Notes: generated by a model from the sequence alone, not told the origin. A DNA stretch of 11,012 nt from Deltaproteobacteria bacterium (GCA_026996955.1 JALWJV010000330.1:1-11012); one strand, 5' to 3'; shown: positions 1 through 6,459, counted from the stretch's first letter. Translations and numbers: made by a program.

Positions 1-46
1 GATTTCAGCCCATAACAAATAAACAGCTTACAGATTAACCAAAAAA

Positions 47-412
47 ATGTCTGAGAAAAAAAGTATTCTTATAATTGAAGATGACCCGGAAGTACGCAGC
101 ATGCTTGAAGATTACCTCACCTACCTAAATTACGAGGTATTTACTGCTGCAGACGGCCTGGAAGGGCTTAAAAAGATAAAAAGTGACCGCTACGACCTTG
201 TAATAACAGATATTGCAATGCCGTATGTGAGCGGGATCGGAATAATCTCGATCCTCAAAGAGGAACATCCTGAAATCCCTGTAATGGCAATGACCGGTTA
301 CGGTTATCATGCAGAGGAGCTGGCTGAGGAAAAAAACGCAAACGCCATTGTAAGCAAGCCGTTTGATATCCAACAGATCAAGCAGATAATAGATGACCTG
401 TTAGGCGACTGA
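47..412 (+). CDS. Single-domain response regulator (CheY-like receiver)
   Basis: The 121 residues form one receiver domain with no output domain. The acidic pair is D12/D13, the phospho-acceptor is D55 (in TDIAMP), the switch Thr is T83 (in MAMTG), and the conserved Lys is K104 (in SKPF). All key residues are present, so the protein should accept phosphate from a histidine kinase and signal by protein-protein contact, not by binding DNA. The ATG at 47 follows an A-rich stretch without a clear Shine-Dalgarno sequence. The ORF starts cleanly at the family's usual N-terminus (KSILIIEDD), so I kept this start. No cognate kinase is adjacent; the only kinase in the window, about 7 kb away, has no reason to be its partner. 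It could be the last gene of an operon that begins left of the window. The partner and process are unknown. Confidence 0.93.
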   Translation: MSEKKSILIIEDDPEVRSMLEDYLTYLNYEVFTAADGLEGLKKIKSDRYDLVITDIAMPYVSGIGIISILKEEHPEIPVMAMTGYGYHAEELAEEKNANAIVSKPFDIQQIKQIIDDLLGD

Positions 413-439
413 ATTTCACACACCTGAATTGAGCGTTTC

Positions 440-467
440 AAAAAGGGCGGATTTCTCTGCCCTTTTT
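440..467. terminator. Bidirectional intrinsic terminator between convergent genes
   Basis: Positions 440-448 (AAAAAGGGC) pair perfectly with 459-467 (GCCCTTTTT) around a 10-nt loop. The A-tract and T-tract on the two flanks let the hairpin work in both directions. It lies between the receiver gene (+, stop at 412) and the radical SAM gene (-, stop codon 467-469). It therefore probably serves both transcripts. Confidence 0.8.
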
Positions 468-1390
468 CATTTAGTCCTGCCGGATTCCCTGGAAATCCTG
501 GCCAAAAATCCTTTTCTGCCCATAATATCCCCTTCTACCGGAAGCTCCCCAAGATTAATGTCACGCAAAGGCTCATCACACTCTCTGCACAGCTTAAATG
601 GCGGGCAGGGGGTGTTCTGAGCAAGCCTCTCCTTCTCTCTTATAAGGCTTGACCAGCCAGCGCCTCTCCTAACGCTTCCTAACCGAGTTTCCCCTATAAG
701 GTCATGGCAACATGCAAGAATATCCCCTGTCCATGCAATAAAGGTGTGAAAAAGAAACAGTGAGCAGTTTTTTGGCCCTGACCCTTGTGCCACAGGCCGC
801 AATATCAACTCCTTAGCCTTCAGGTTTCCACCCCTTGTGTGACATGGGGTAATCCAGGCAGGTATCTTATGCCTTCTCCAGAAATCTCTGTACTCCCTGC
901 CCTCATCACTGTTCAGCCCGGTAAGGATTCCTGAAACCCTTACTCTCCTTCCTGCACGTCTTGAAAATGCCAGTACCTCTTCCAGGGCCTCATCCATTGT
1001 TATGGATGGGCATAACCGCTCAAAGACATCCCTTCTGATTGAGGGAAATGAAACTGTCACACTGTCAGGCAGGCACCTCACGAGCCGGTCAGCACCGCTC
1101 TCACCGCCAAAATTACTGCGCAGGGATGCCGGATGCACCACAACGCCGGTTTCGTGCCCGGCCTCTCTCAAGAGCCCGATGAACTCAGGAAGCAGCGGGT
1201 GGAGCAACGGATCGCCCATGCCTGAAAAAGTCACAAGACACCGGCTTTTTCCAAAAAAATGCAACAGGTCCCTGAATACTCTTTCATCCATACTGCCGGA
1301 AGCACGCCTTATTGCCTCACGTGGACACATGGCGCAATCATTTCCGCAGATATTTGTCAGCTCCACATCAACGGAGATGAATCTCGGCAT
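467..1390 (-). CDS. Radical SAM protein with SPASM-like C-terminal cysteine region
   Basis: The 307-residue protein has the radical SAM cluster motif in CX3CX2C form at C15, C19 and C22 (ICGNDCAMCPRE). A GGE-like SAM-contact segment lies at 57-65 (GMGDPLLHP). The C-terminal part has C209, then C227/C228 before HD, then C262, C268 and C271. This spacing resembles the auxiliary Fe-S cluster region of SPASM or twitch proteins, which often modify peptides, proteins or sugars. The enzyme should cleave S-adenosylmethionine to a 5'-deoxyadenosyl radical; its substrate cannot be read from the sequence. The start is firm, because AAAGGAGG sits 6 nt upstream of the ATG. That site lies inside the upstream WbsX-like gene, whose stop overlaps this gene by 23 bp, so the two are probably co-transcribed and translationally coupled. 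I see no precursor-peptide ORF beside it. Confidence 0.88.
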   Translation of the reverse strand: MPRFISVDVELTNICGNDCAMCPREAIRRASGSMDERVFRDLLHFFGKSRCLVTFSGMGDPLLHPLLPEFIGLLREAGHETGVVVHPASLRSNFGGESGADRLVRCLPDSVTVSFPSIRRDVFERLCPSITMDEALEEVLAFSRRAGRRVRVSGILTGLNSDEGREYRDFWRRHKIPAWITPCHTRGGNLKAKELILRPVAQGSGPKNCSLFLFHTFIAWTGDILACCHDLIGETRLGSVRRGAGWSSLIREKERLAQNTPCPPFKLCRECDEPLRDINLGELPVEGDIMGRKGFLARISRESGRTK

Positions 1391-2471
1391 TAACCGCCTC
1401 CTTTACTGCATCAAGCCAGCCAAAACCGTGCCGGACATCAGGCTCCAGATAATGGCCTTCACTCCACTCATTAAGAGAGGCAATAAAGGTAATGGCAGGC
1501 CGGTTATGTTTACTGGAATAGCGCAGGCCATTTTTCAGGGCATCACAAAAACGCTCAGGATGTTCTCCGGTTACAACAGGCCACCACGGGTATCGTTTTG
1601 GGCGAAACTTTGAATGCATTACGCCCCGTGGTGTTGCATCCCAGCCTGTAGCCACAGAGGGGAAATAGGCAAGGCCGGTTTTTTCTGCAAAATAGGACCA
1701 CTGCCCTGCCCTCTCCATTGTCAGTTCGCCATAATCCTGCAGGTATTCACCTTTCCAGTGGGGCAGAAAGACATAGTGAGTAACAGAGTCGAACCCAACA
1801 CGACTGTACACAGGAAGCCAGTCAGGGGCAGGATTTACTGCCATAAGGTGAATATCCGTAAATCCCTGTTCCTTTATAAACTCCCGGGCCCTTCTGACGG
1901 CCTGTCTGCACATCTCCTCCCCCATCTGCCTTATAAAAAAGGTGGAATCAAAGATGGCAAAAAGGGGAGACCCCACGATCTTGAAATATGATGGTTTTAT
2001 AAAATACTGGTTGCAGACAAACTTTATAAGATCAAGAAAATCATCCGGATCAGTATAGACCAGCCGGGCAGGGTCAATTACTGGCTGCCTGCTGTCTTTT
2101 ACCGGCTGCACGCCCCTGGGCATGCGATTTGCCCACATGACCGCAAAAGGCATCCTGGGCTCAAGCCCTAGAAATCCCTGGTCAAGTGCCTTTTCAAGCA
2201 CTCTCTTTCCCCTGGACCAGAATATCCCGTACACAAAAAGATCAATACCGTATGACATGGCCCAGGAAACCTGCATTGCTGCAGTCTCCCTGAGGGAATC
2301 ATCATACCTTCCCAACAGGGGAAGCCTTGGCTGATTATGGCCTTCAAAATGGGGCTTGGCATTAAACACCAGGTCCCATTCAGAACCGAACATCCTGTCC
2401 CGCTCAGGACAACTGTGCCACCCTGTGTAAACCCATGCGGCAGTAATGCACCCGTGTTTGTCAAGATTCAT
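1368..2471 (-). CDS. WbsX-like / GH99-like (beta/alpha)8 protein
   Basis: The 367 residues match the WbsX-like family (Pfam Glyco_tran_WbsX, related to GH99-type barrels). The N-terminus reads AAWVYTGWH, followed by W32 and a PLLGRYDDS segment at 51-59. YGIFWSRGKRVLEKAL (81-96) matches the family's FYHYWFNGKR-LLE block. FAVMWANR (109-116) matches its WANE block, although the usual NENWT continuation is replaced by NRMPRG. ATGWDATPR lies at 274-282. The most diagnostic motif is NEWSEGHYLEPD (334-345), whose acidic residues sit at the expected active-site edge. Family members occur in O-antigen and capsule loci and are presumed to act on glycans, although biochemical proof is thin. There is no signal peptide, so it is probably cytoplasmic. 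It is the first gene of a two-gene unit with the radical SAM gene. The start has only a weak GGAAAG ahead of it. No other polysaccharide genes are nearby. Confidence 0.85.
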   Translation of the reverse strand: MNLDKHGCITAAWVYTGWHSCPERDRMFGSEWDLVFNAKPHFEGHNQPRLPLLGRYDDSLRETAAMQVSWAMSYGIDLFVYGIFWSRGKRVLEKALDQGFLGLEPRMPFAVMWANRMPRGVQPVKDSRQPVIDPARLVYTDPDDFLDLIKFVCNQYFIKPSYFKIVGSPLFAIFDSTFFIRQMGEEMCRQAVRRAREFIKEQGFTDIHLMAVNPAPDWLPVYSRVGFDSVTHYVFLPHWKGEYLQDYGELTMERAGQWSYFAEKTGLAYFPSVATGWDATPRGVMHSKFRPKRYPWWPVVTGEHPERFCDALKNGLRYSSKHNRPAITFIASLNEWSEGHYLEPDVRHGFGWLDAVKEAVNAEIHLR

Positions 2472-2542
2472 TTTCTTTCCATTACTTTGAGCCTTGAGCT
2501 TTCAGCTTTGTGCTTATATAGGTACAAAACCGCAAACATCTC

Positions 2543-2590
2543 CAACATGCAAGGGGTTAAGATTACAAATCACTTGCTTGACGCATGTTG
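2543..2590. repeat. Inverted repeat spanning the tRNA-Ala -35 region
   Basis: The 8-bp arms CAACATGC (2543-2550) and GCATGTTG (2583-2590) are perfect inverted repeats. A nested CAAG/CTTG pair occurs at 2550-2553 and 2573-2576. The right arm touches the -35 hexamer of the tRNA promoter. It could be a regulator site or a chance dyad. The surrounding stretch 2472-2633, upstream of both the WbsX-like gene and the tRNA, shows no gene. Confidence 0.35.
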
Positions 2591-2606
2591 AGCTTCATGT
2601 TATTAA
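2578..2606 (+). promoter_or_regulatory. Sigma70-like promoter for tRNA-Ala
   Basis: The -35 is TTGACG (2578-2583), the spacer is 17 bp, and the -10 is TATTAA (2601-2606). Transcription should start near 2613, about 20 nt before the mature tRNA, which leaves a short leader for 5' processing. Five of six -35 bases and four of six -10 bases match consensus. Confidence 0.65.
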
Positions 2607-2633
2607 GTGCCCTGTTATTTTATTGACCTGTGT

Positions 2634-2709
<76 letters not shown>

Positions 2710-2758
2710 TTACAAATGAAAATACAGGGAGGGTCCTTCAAGGGATTTTTCCTATGTT

Positions 2759-2813
2759 ACAGCCCCTGTTGAGCAGAATTGGCCTTCTTCTTCAACAGGG
2801 GCTGTTTTGTTTT
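2759..2813 (+). terminator. Strong hairpin with T-rich tail downstream of tRNA-Ala
   Basis: Positions 2759-2772 (ACAGCCCCTGTTGA) pair perfectly with 2792-2805 (TCAACAGGGGCTGT), a 14-bp GC-rich stem with a 19-nt loop. The tail is TTTTGTTTT. This should end tRNA-Ala transcription. It also lies 23 nt before the next ORF, whose own promoter is not evident, so it could attenuate read-through into that gene. The loop contains a small secondary dyad (AGAA/TTCT). Confidence 0.82.
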
Positions 2814-2836
2814 GAAATGACTTCAAGGAGCATCCC

Positions 2837-3052
2837 ATGTCAAAAAAAACCGCAGGCAGTTCCCGTAACATACCATCACCTGAGATTGAAAACGCCCGTT
2901 CAGCAAGGGAAAGAGAGCTGGTAATGAAGGTGACCAAGGAAATTGTGGTAAAATTTATTGAAATGGGCAAGGTTACGCCTTCATCATTCCAGGAGGTCTT
3001 TTCAATGGTGCATGAAAGCGTAAACTCTGCAATGAACAAGAGTGGGAATTAA
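2837..3052 (+). CDS. Small helical protein of unknown function (71 aa)
   Basis: A strong Shine-Dalgarno (CAAGGAG, 2824-2830) sits 6 nt before the ATG, which argues for real translation. The first 20 residues are polar and low in structure (MSKKTAGSSRNIPSPE). Residues from about 24 onward form an amphipathic helical stretch with VTKEIVVKFIEMGKVTPSS, followed by FQEVFSMVHESVNSAM. The pattern of a helix, a turn at G-K-V-T-P-S, then a helix ending in VHES resembles the N-terminal helical part of MucR/Ros-type regulators (their 'IV..F/YV...VP...LP.LI..VH' pattern). The zinc-finger DNA-binding half is absent. This likeness is by eye only and may be convergent. No Cys, membrane segment or signal peptide is present. 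The gene lies alone between the tRNA terminator and a MITE-like palindrome. I do not assign a function. Confidence 0.72.
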   Translation: MSKKTAGSSRNIPSPEIENARSARERELVMKVTKEIVVKFIEMGKVTPSSFQEVFSMVHESVNSAMNKSGN

Positions 3053-3077
3053 ACCGGATAAGTATCTATTCAGCGCA

Positions 3078-3252
3078 GTGAATGGTCTTGTTTTGGAGTG
3101 ACTCTGAATGATTTCGTAGTTTTTCTTGGCGAAGCGCAGCCATAAAATCGCGTCTGTCTGAGCGAGGTACGAGCGAGTTTCGCGATTTTGGCGGAGCAAG
3201 CCTTAGAAAAAGAAGAAATTATTCTCCGGAACGGAGAAACAAGACCATTCAC
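3078..3252. repeat. 175-bp imperfect palindrome, MITE-like
   Basis: The ends are perfect 16-bp inverted repeats: GTGAATGGTCTTGTTT at 3078-3093 and its complement at 3237-3252. Pairing continues imperfectly inward: GATTTCGTAGTTTTTCTT-type sequence on the left against AGAAAAAGAAGAAATTATTC-type on the right, then GGC/GCC blocks. It closes with a perfect AAAATCGCG (3144-3152) against CGCGATTTT (3181-3189). The 28-nt centre holds a direct repeat GAGCGAG (3161-region and 3171-3177). Short ORFs across it are not coding. The architecture fits a non-autonomous miniature inverted-repeat element or a very long extragenic hairpin. No target-site duplication was found. As RNA it could fold and end or stabilise transcripts of either neighbour. 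It takes up most of the gap 3053-3344. Confidence 0.75.
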
Positions 3253-3266
3253 GTACCTTAATCACT

Positions 3267-3288
3267 GTTAATACGCTGAACAGTTACC
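3267..3288. repeat. Dispersed 22-bp intergenic repeat, copy 1
   Basis: The core GTTAATACGCTGAAC followed by AGTTACC matches the copy at 6489-6510 at 19 of 22 positions. It lies just beyond the palindrome and 57 bp upstream of the MBL-fold gene. It could be part of that gene's leader or an independent extragenic repeat. Confidence 0.55.
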
Positions 3289-3344
3289 CGGATAACAGGT
3301 TTAACATTCGAGATAACAGCCGGAAAAGGGGATAAACAGGAGCC

Positions 3345-4190
3345 ATGACAGCAAACAGAAATCTCAAAGCAACCGTACTTTGCGAAAACAGCGTTTCCGG
3401 TCCTTTTGGCATAACAGGAGAGCATGGCTGGGCAGTTTTCCTTGAAACAGACCACGGCAATCTGCTCTTTGATACCGGACAGGGCCAGGGAATTGCATCA
3501 AACTCCCTCATATTGAAAAAAGACCTCTGTTCAATCGAGTGCCTGGTCTTAAGTCACGGCCACTATGACCACACCGGCGGGCTCCCCAAGGTGCTGTCCC
3601 TCACAGGCAAGATACCGGTTCATGGCCACCCTGATATCTTTGTGGAACGGAGATGGCACAAGGACAATGCCCACAGGGACATTGGCATCAGGTTCAGACG
3701 GGCATGGCTTGAAAGCATGGGAGCCGATTTCAGATTGACCCGGGACTTCACCGAGATTTACCCGGGCATATTCCTTACAGGCGAGGTCCCCAGGATAACA
3801 GAATTTGAGCCCCCTGACCCGCACATGCAGATCAGAACAGCAGACGGCAAGTGGGAGCAGGACCCGCTACTGGATGACCTTTCAATGGTGGTTGAGACAA
3901 AAAAGGGACTGGTTGTAATCCTGGGGTGTGCCCATGCAGGGCTTGTCAACATCCTTGAGCATGTAAATAACATGCTCCCGGAAAGACCAATTTATGCTGT
4001 TATGGGAGGAACCCACCTGGGCTTTGCAGACAGTGAACAGTTTGACATGACACTCAAGGCGCTTGGCAAGTTTGACGTGCAGTTACTTGGCGCCTCACAC
4101 TGCACCGGGCTTGAAAACAGTGCCAGGCTTTTTGCCCAGCTTGGCAGCCGGTTTTTCTTTGCCTCAGCGGGATCATGCCTGGCTGTTTAA
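3345..4190 (+). CDS. MBL-fold metallo-hydrolase, COG1237 type
   Basis: The 281-residue protein has the metallo-beta-lactamase-fold signature H71-G-H73-Y-D75-H76 (SHGHYDHTGG). Other likely metal ligands or active-site residues are H197 (GCAHAG) and H252 (GASHCTG), with a further conserved-looking GGTHLG at 221-226. D43 lies in LLFDTG. This combination (GCAHAGLVNI, GGTHL, SHCTG) is typical of the COG1237 group. Databases often name that group after an archaeal pterin-pathway phosphoribosyl-aminobenzene synthase, but bacterial members are mostly uncharacterised. I would call it a metal-dependent hydrolase and not transfer the pterin function. There is no signal peptide, so it should be cytoplasmic. 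AGGAG (3338-3342) is only 2 nt from the ATG, unusually close; AAGGGG further up is an alternative. The family N-terminus supports this start. It stands alone and converges on bamD. Confidence 0.88.
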   Translation: MTANRNLKATVLCENSVSGPFGITGEHGWAVFLETDHGNLLFDTGQGQGIASNSLILKKDLCSIECLVLSHGHYDHTGGLPKVLSLTGKIPVHGHPDIFVERRWHKDNAHRDIGIRFRRAWLESMGADFRLTRDFTEIYPGIFLTGEVPRITEFEPPDPHMQIRTADGKWEQDPLLDDLSMVVETKKGLVVILGCAHAGLVNILEHVNNMLPERPIYAVMGGTHLGFADSEQFDMTLKALGKFDVQLLGASHCTGLENSARLFAQLGSRFFFASAGSCLAV

Positions 4191-4209
4191 TGTACTTAGC
4201 AGCCAGGCA
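4176..4209. terminator. Possible hairpin between convergent MBL and bamD genes
   Basis: TGCCTGGCTG (4176-4185) pairs perfectly with CAGCCAGGCA (4200-4209) around a 14-nt loop. The left arm covers the last codons of the MBL gene. There is no T-tract on either strand, so it is not a classic intrinsic terminator. It may be a transcript-end stabiliser or a weak bidirectional stop. Confidence 0.45.
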
Positions 4210-4218
4210 GGCAGGTTA

Positions 4219-4995
4219 TCAGAAGGGCCAAAGCCTCTTGTACCAAGGCTCCAAAATCTTTTTGACCTCTTCTTCCTCCACAGATGCGGTTTCAGAAACG
4301 GCAGAGGTCTGGGCATTAAGGAGCGCCCTTGCCTCATCAACCCACTTTGTATCAGGATACATGGCAAGAAGCAGGTTCAGCCTGTTGATTGACTGCTTGT
4401 GCTGATCAGTCCGTGCATACCACTTTGCCACTATAAGCTCGTGTTCCGCAAGGAGGTTTCTGCCCTCTTTAATCCTCTTCTTTGCCTCATATGTGAACGG
4501 ACTGTCAGGATAGCGTTTGAGAAGCCTGTCATAGGTGTCAATCATTCGGTGTGTGTTTTCCTGGTCCCTGTCCGCCGTATCCATAAGCTCATAGTAACAT
4601 GAGCCTTCCATGAATATCACATAGGGTATGGCGTCGTTATTGGGGTGAAGCTTTTCAAATTCCTCGTACAGAGGAATGGCCTCCTCATAGAGCATCTTAT
4701 AGTACTTGCAGTCTGCAAGACGAAGCTCTGCCAGGGTTGCCTGTGGAGTGAAAGGGTAACGGTCCCGTATCTGCTGAAATATCTCCTCTGCAAGAAGGTA
4801 CCGCCCCACCTTGAAGTACTCCATTGCCTCACGGGTCATCTGAAGTTCATCGCCTGAGACATCCACTTCAGGCTCAGACGACCCGAACATACTGCCAAAC
4901 CAGGAATCTTTGGCGCATCCTGATGAAAGCAGCAGGGCCGCAAGGATAAGGCCTGCAACAAAAAATTTGGCTGAAAGGATTCTGAACAGGGCCAT
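4219..4995 (-). CDS. bamD: Outer-membrane assembly lipoprotein BamD
   Basis: The 258 residues begin with a lipoprotein signal: basic start, hydrophobic core (about 11-23), and lipobox LSSGC with lipidated C27. TPR-like helical repeats follow. The first starts at about 54 (REAMEYFKVGRYLLAEEIFQQI) with RYPFTP after it. The second contains YEEAIPLYEEFEKLHPNN. A later one contains the Y-D-LL-RYPDSP-Y-A pattern and the YARTDQHKQSINRLNLLLAMYPDT block. The spacing and the KWY segment match BamD/YfiO, and the length is near the family norm. BamD is the essential periplasm-facing lipoprotein of the BAM complex that inserts beta-barrel proteins. Its ATG shares one base with the trxB stop codon (TAATG), so translation is probably coupled. 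It is the last gene of a trxA-trxB-bamD operon. Confidence 0.93.
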   Translation of the reverse strand: MALFRILSAKFFVAGLILAALLLSSGCAKDSWFGSMFGSSEPEVDVSGDELQMTREAMEYFKVGRYLLAEEIFQQIRDRYPFTPQATLAELRLADCKYYKMLYEEAIPLYEEFEKLHPNNDAIPYVIFMEGSCYYELMDTADRDQENTHRMIDTYDRLLKRYPDSPFTYEAKKRIKEGRNLLAEHELIVAKWYARTDQHKQSINRLNLLLAMYPDTKWVDEARALLNAQTSAVSETASVEEEEVKKILEPWYKRLWPF

Positions 4996-5924
4996 TATCC
5001 GTGTCCCATTGACAGCTCTGCAGAATGTGCTGCAACAGCCCCATCGGCAACTGCAGTAACTATCTGGAGAAGGGGCTTTTCCCTGCAGTCTCCGGCAGCC
5101 CAGATTGACGGGGCAGAGGTCCTCATCTCCTCATCGGTCTTTATAAATCCCCACTGGTTCATCTCCACCGTTCCCTTGAGGAATTGGGTATTGGGATGGA
5201 TACCCACAAAGATGAACACGCCATCCACACTGATGGTGCTTTTCTCGCCGGTCTTTTTGTTAAGGAGGGACAAAGATTCAACCTTGTCGGTCCCGTTAAT
5301 GGACTCCACCACCGTATCCCATACGAATTCTATTTTCGGGTTGGCAAATGCCTCCTCCTGAAGGAGTTTAATAGCCCTCAGCTGATCACGCCTGTGGATC
5401 AGCGTGACCCTTTTTGCAAATTTTGTCAGGAATATTGCCTCCTGTACCGCAGTGTCTCCCCCGCCCACAACGGCAACATGGGCATCATTAAAAAACGGCC
5501 CGTCACAGGTGGCGCAGTATGATACCCCCCTTCCGGCAAGCTCGGTCTCTCCAGGAACGCCCAGGTGATTATGGGAAGCCCCTGTGGCAATTATCAATCC
5601 TCCGGCCTCAATGGTTTCACCATCGGCAAGGCTGATTTTTACCGGCTCCCCGCTCCGGGCAGGCGGCTGAACAGATATTATCTCGCCATTTCTCTGTTCA
5701 AGACCAAAGCGCTTGGCCTGGGCAAGCATGCGGTCAACCAGCTCATAACCCGCAATACCCTCCGGGAAACCGGGATAGTTGTCCACCCGGTCTGTAATCA
5801 GCACCTGACCGCCGGGGCTTACCTTCTCAATAAGCACTGTGGGGATTCTTGCCCTGCAGGCGTAAATTGCGGCGGTGAGACCGGCAGGTCCACCGCCTGC
5901 AATAACAAGAGTATCAGATTTCAT
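4995..5924 (-). CDS. trxB: Thioredoxin reductase
   Basis: At 309 residues this has the usual low-molecular-weight TrxB layout. The N-terminal FAD-binding motif is GGGPAG (10-15), with SPGGQ at 36-40. The redox centre is C137-A-T-C140 (CATCDGPFF). The NADPH domain has GGGDTA (154-159) and HRRD (177-180), the residues that select NADPH. The C-terminal FAD contact is WAAGDC (275-280). It reduces the disulfide of thioredoxin with NADPH in the cytoplasm, and its probable substrate TrxA is encoded 82 bp upstream. Upstream AGGA sits 8 nt from the ATG. A weak internal promoter (TTGAAG, 17 bp, TAATTT on the minus strand) lies in the trxA-trxB gap, but the match is poor. No key residue is missing. Confidence 0.96.
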   Translation of the reverse strand: MKSDTLVIAGGGPAGLTAAIYACRARIPTVLIEKVSPGGQVLITDRVDNYPGFPEGIAGYELVDRMLAQAKRFGLEQRNGEIISVQPPARSGEPVKISLADGETIEAGGLIIATGASHNHLGVPGETELAGRGVSYCATCDGPFFNDAHVAVVGGGDTAVQEAIFLTKFAKRVTLIHRRDQLRAIKLLQEEAFANPKIEFVWDTVVESINGTDKVESLSLLNKKTGEKSTISVDGVFIFVGIHPNTQFLKGTVEMNQWGFIKTDEEMRTSAPSIWAAGDCREKPLLQIVTAVADGAVAAHSAELSMGHG

Positions 5925-6006
5925 CTTTATTCCTGAAAATATAAATTAGACCTAGCTTGAGAACTCTTCAAACGTGTTGCATAAAAAAGAACACTCAGCT
6001 TACAGG

Positions 6007-6336
6007 TTAAAGGACCTTGGCCAGCGCAGTCTCTATCATCGCCTTGCCAACGGCGCCGGTTATCTGATCCACTACATTACCCTTGTTGAAAAGGATAAGT
6101 GTGGGGATAGCACGAATCCCAAATTTGCCCGGCGTAGAGGAATTTTCATCAACATTCATCTTGGCAATAACAACCTTGCCGTCGTATTCAGATGCAAGCT
6201 CATCAATCATGGGAGCTATCGCCCGGCACGGTCCACACCACGCTGCCCAGAAGTCAACCAGAACTGGAAGCTCCGCATTGAGTACAGTTGTCTCAAAATC
6301 TCCATCTGTTACATGAATTACCTTTTCATCAGCCAT
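6007..6336 (-). CDS. trxA: Thioredoxin
   Basis: This is a 109-residue single thioredoxin domain. The active site is W33-C34-G35-P36-C37 within VDFWAAWCGPCRAIAP. The buried Asp region is present (LVDFW), as is the cis-proline loop AIPTL with P78, then a GxV strand near 91. Length and motifs are those of classical TrxA. It is a cytoplasmic disulfide reductase for enzymes such as ribonucleotide reductase and PAPS reductase. AAGGAG sits 8 nt upstream of the ATG, so the start is firm. It is the first gene of trxA-trxB-bamD and is read from the minus-strand promoter at 6460-6488, with a leader of roughly 115 nt. No signal peptide is seen. Confidence 0.97.
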   Translation of the reverse strand: MADEKVIHVTDGDFETTVLNAELPVLVDFWAAWCGPCRAIAPMIDELASEYDGKVVIAKMNVDENSSTPGKFGIRAIPTLILFNKGNVVDQITGAVGKAMIETALAKVL

Positions 6337-6459
6337 CTTCTATCTCCTTAGTAATCGTTGAATTTCATGTTTGAAACACAGGCAGCAACAAAACGACACA
6401 TAAACAGGTACATAACCATATAAGACACAGCCATGTTACCACAGGCCACAATAAAGTGG

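Noticed and set aside
47..412. Receiver as the partner of the NtrY-like kinase
   Set aside because: NtrX partners carry AAA+ and DNA-binding domains and lie next to the kinase. This is a lone receiver about 7 kb away behind several other transcription units.
1002..1613. 203-codon open frame on the + strand
   Set aside because: It is antisense to the radical SAM and WbsX-like genes, has no recognisable domain or ribosome site, and is rich in Ser/Pro/Arg as shadow frames are.
3002..3252. Short open frames on the minus strand (65 and 60 codons)
   Set aside because: They are translations of the palindromic element and would vary with repeat copies; no ribosome site or domain was seen.
5925..6006. 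Separate promoter or RNA element between trxA and trxB
   Set aside because: Only a weak TTGAAG-17-TAATTT match and a short imperfect dyad are present; this is insufficient for a feature.
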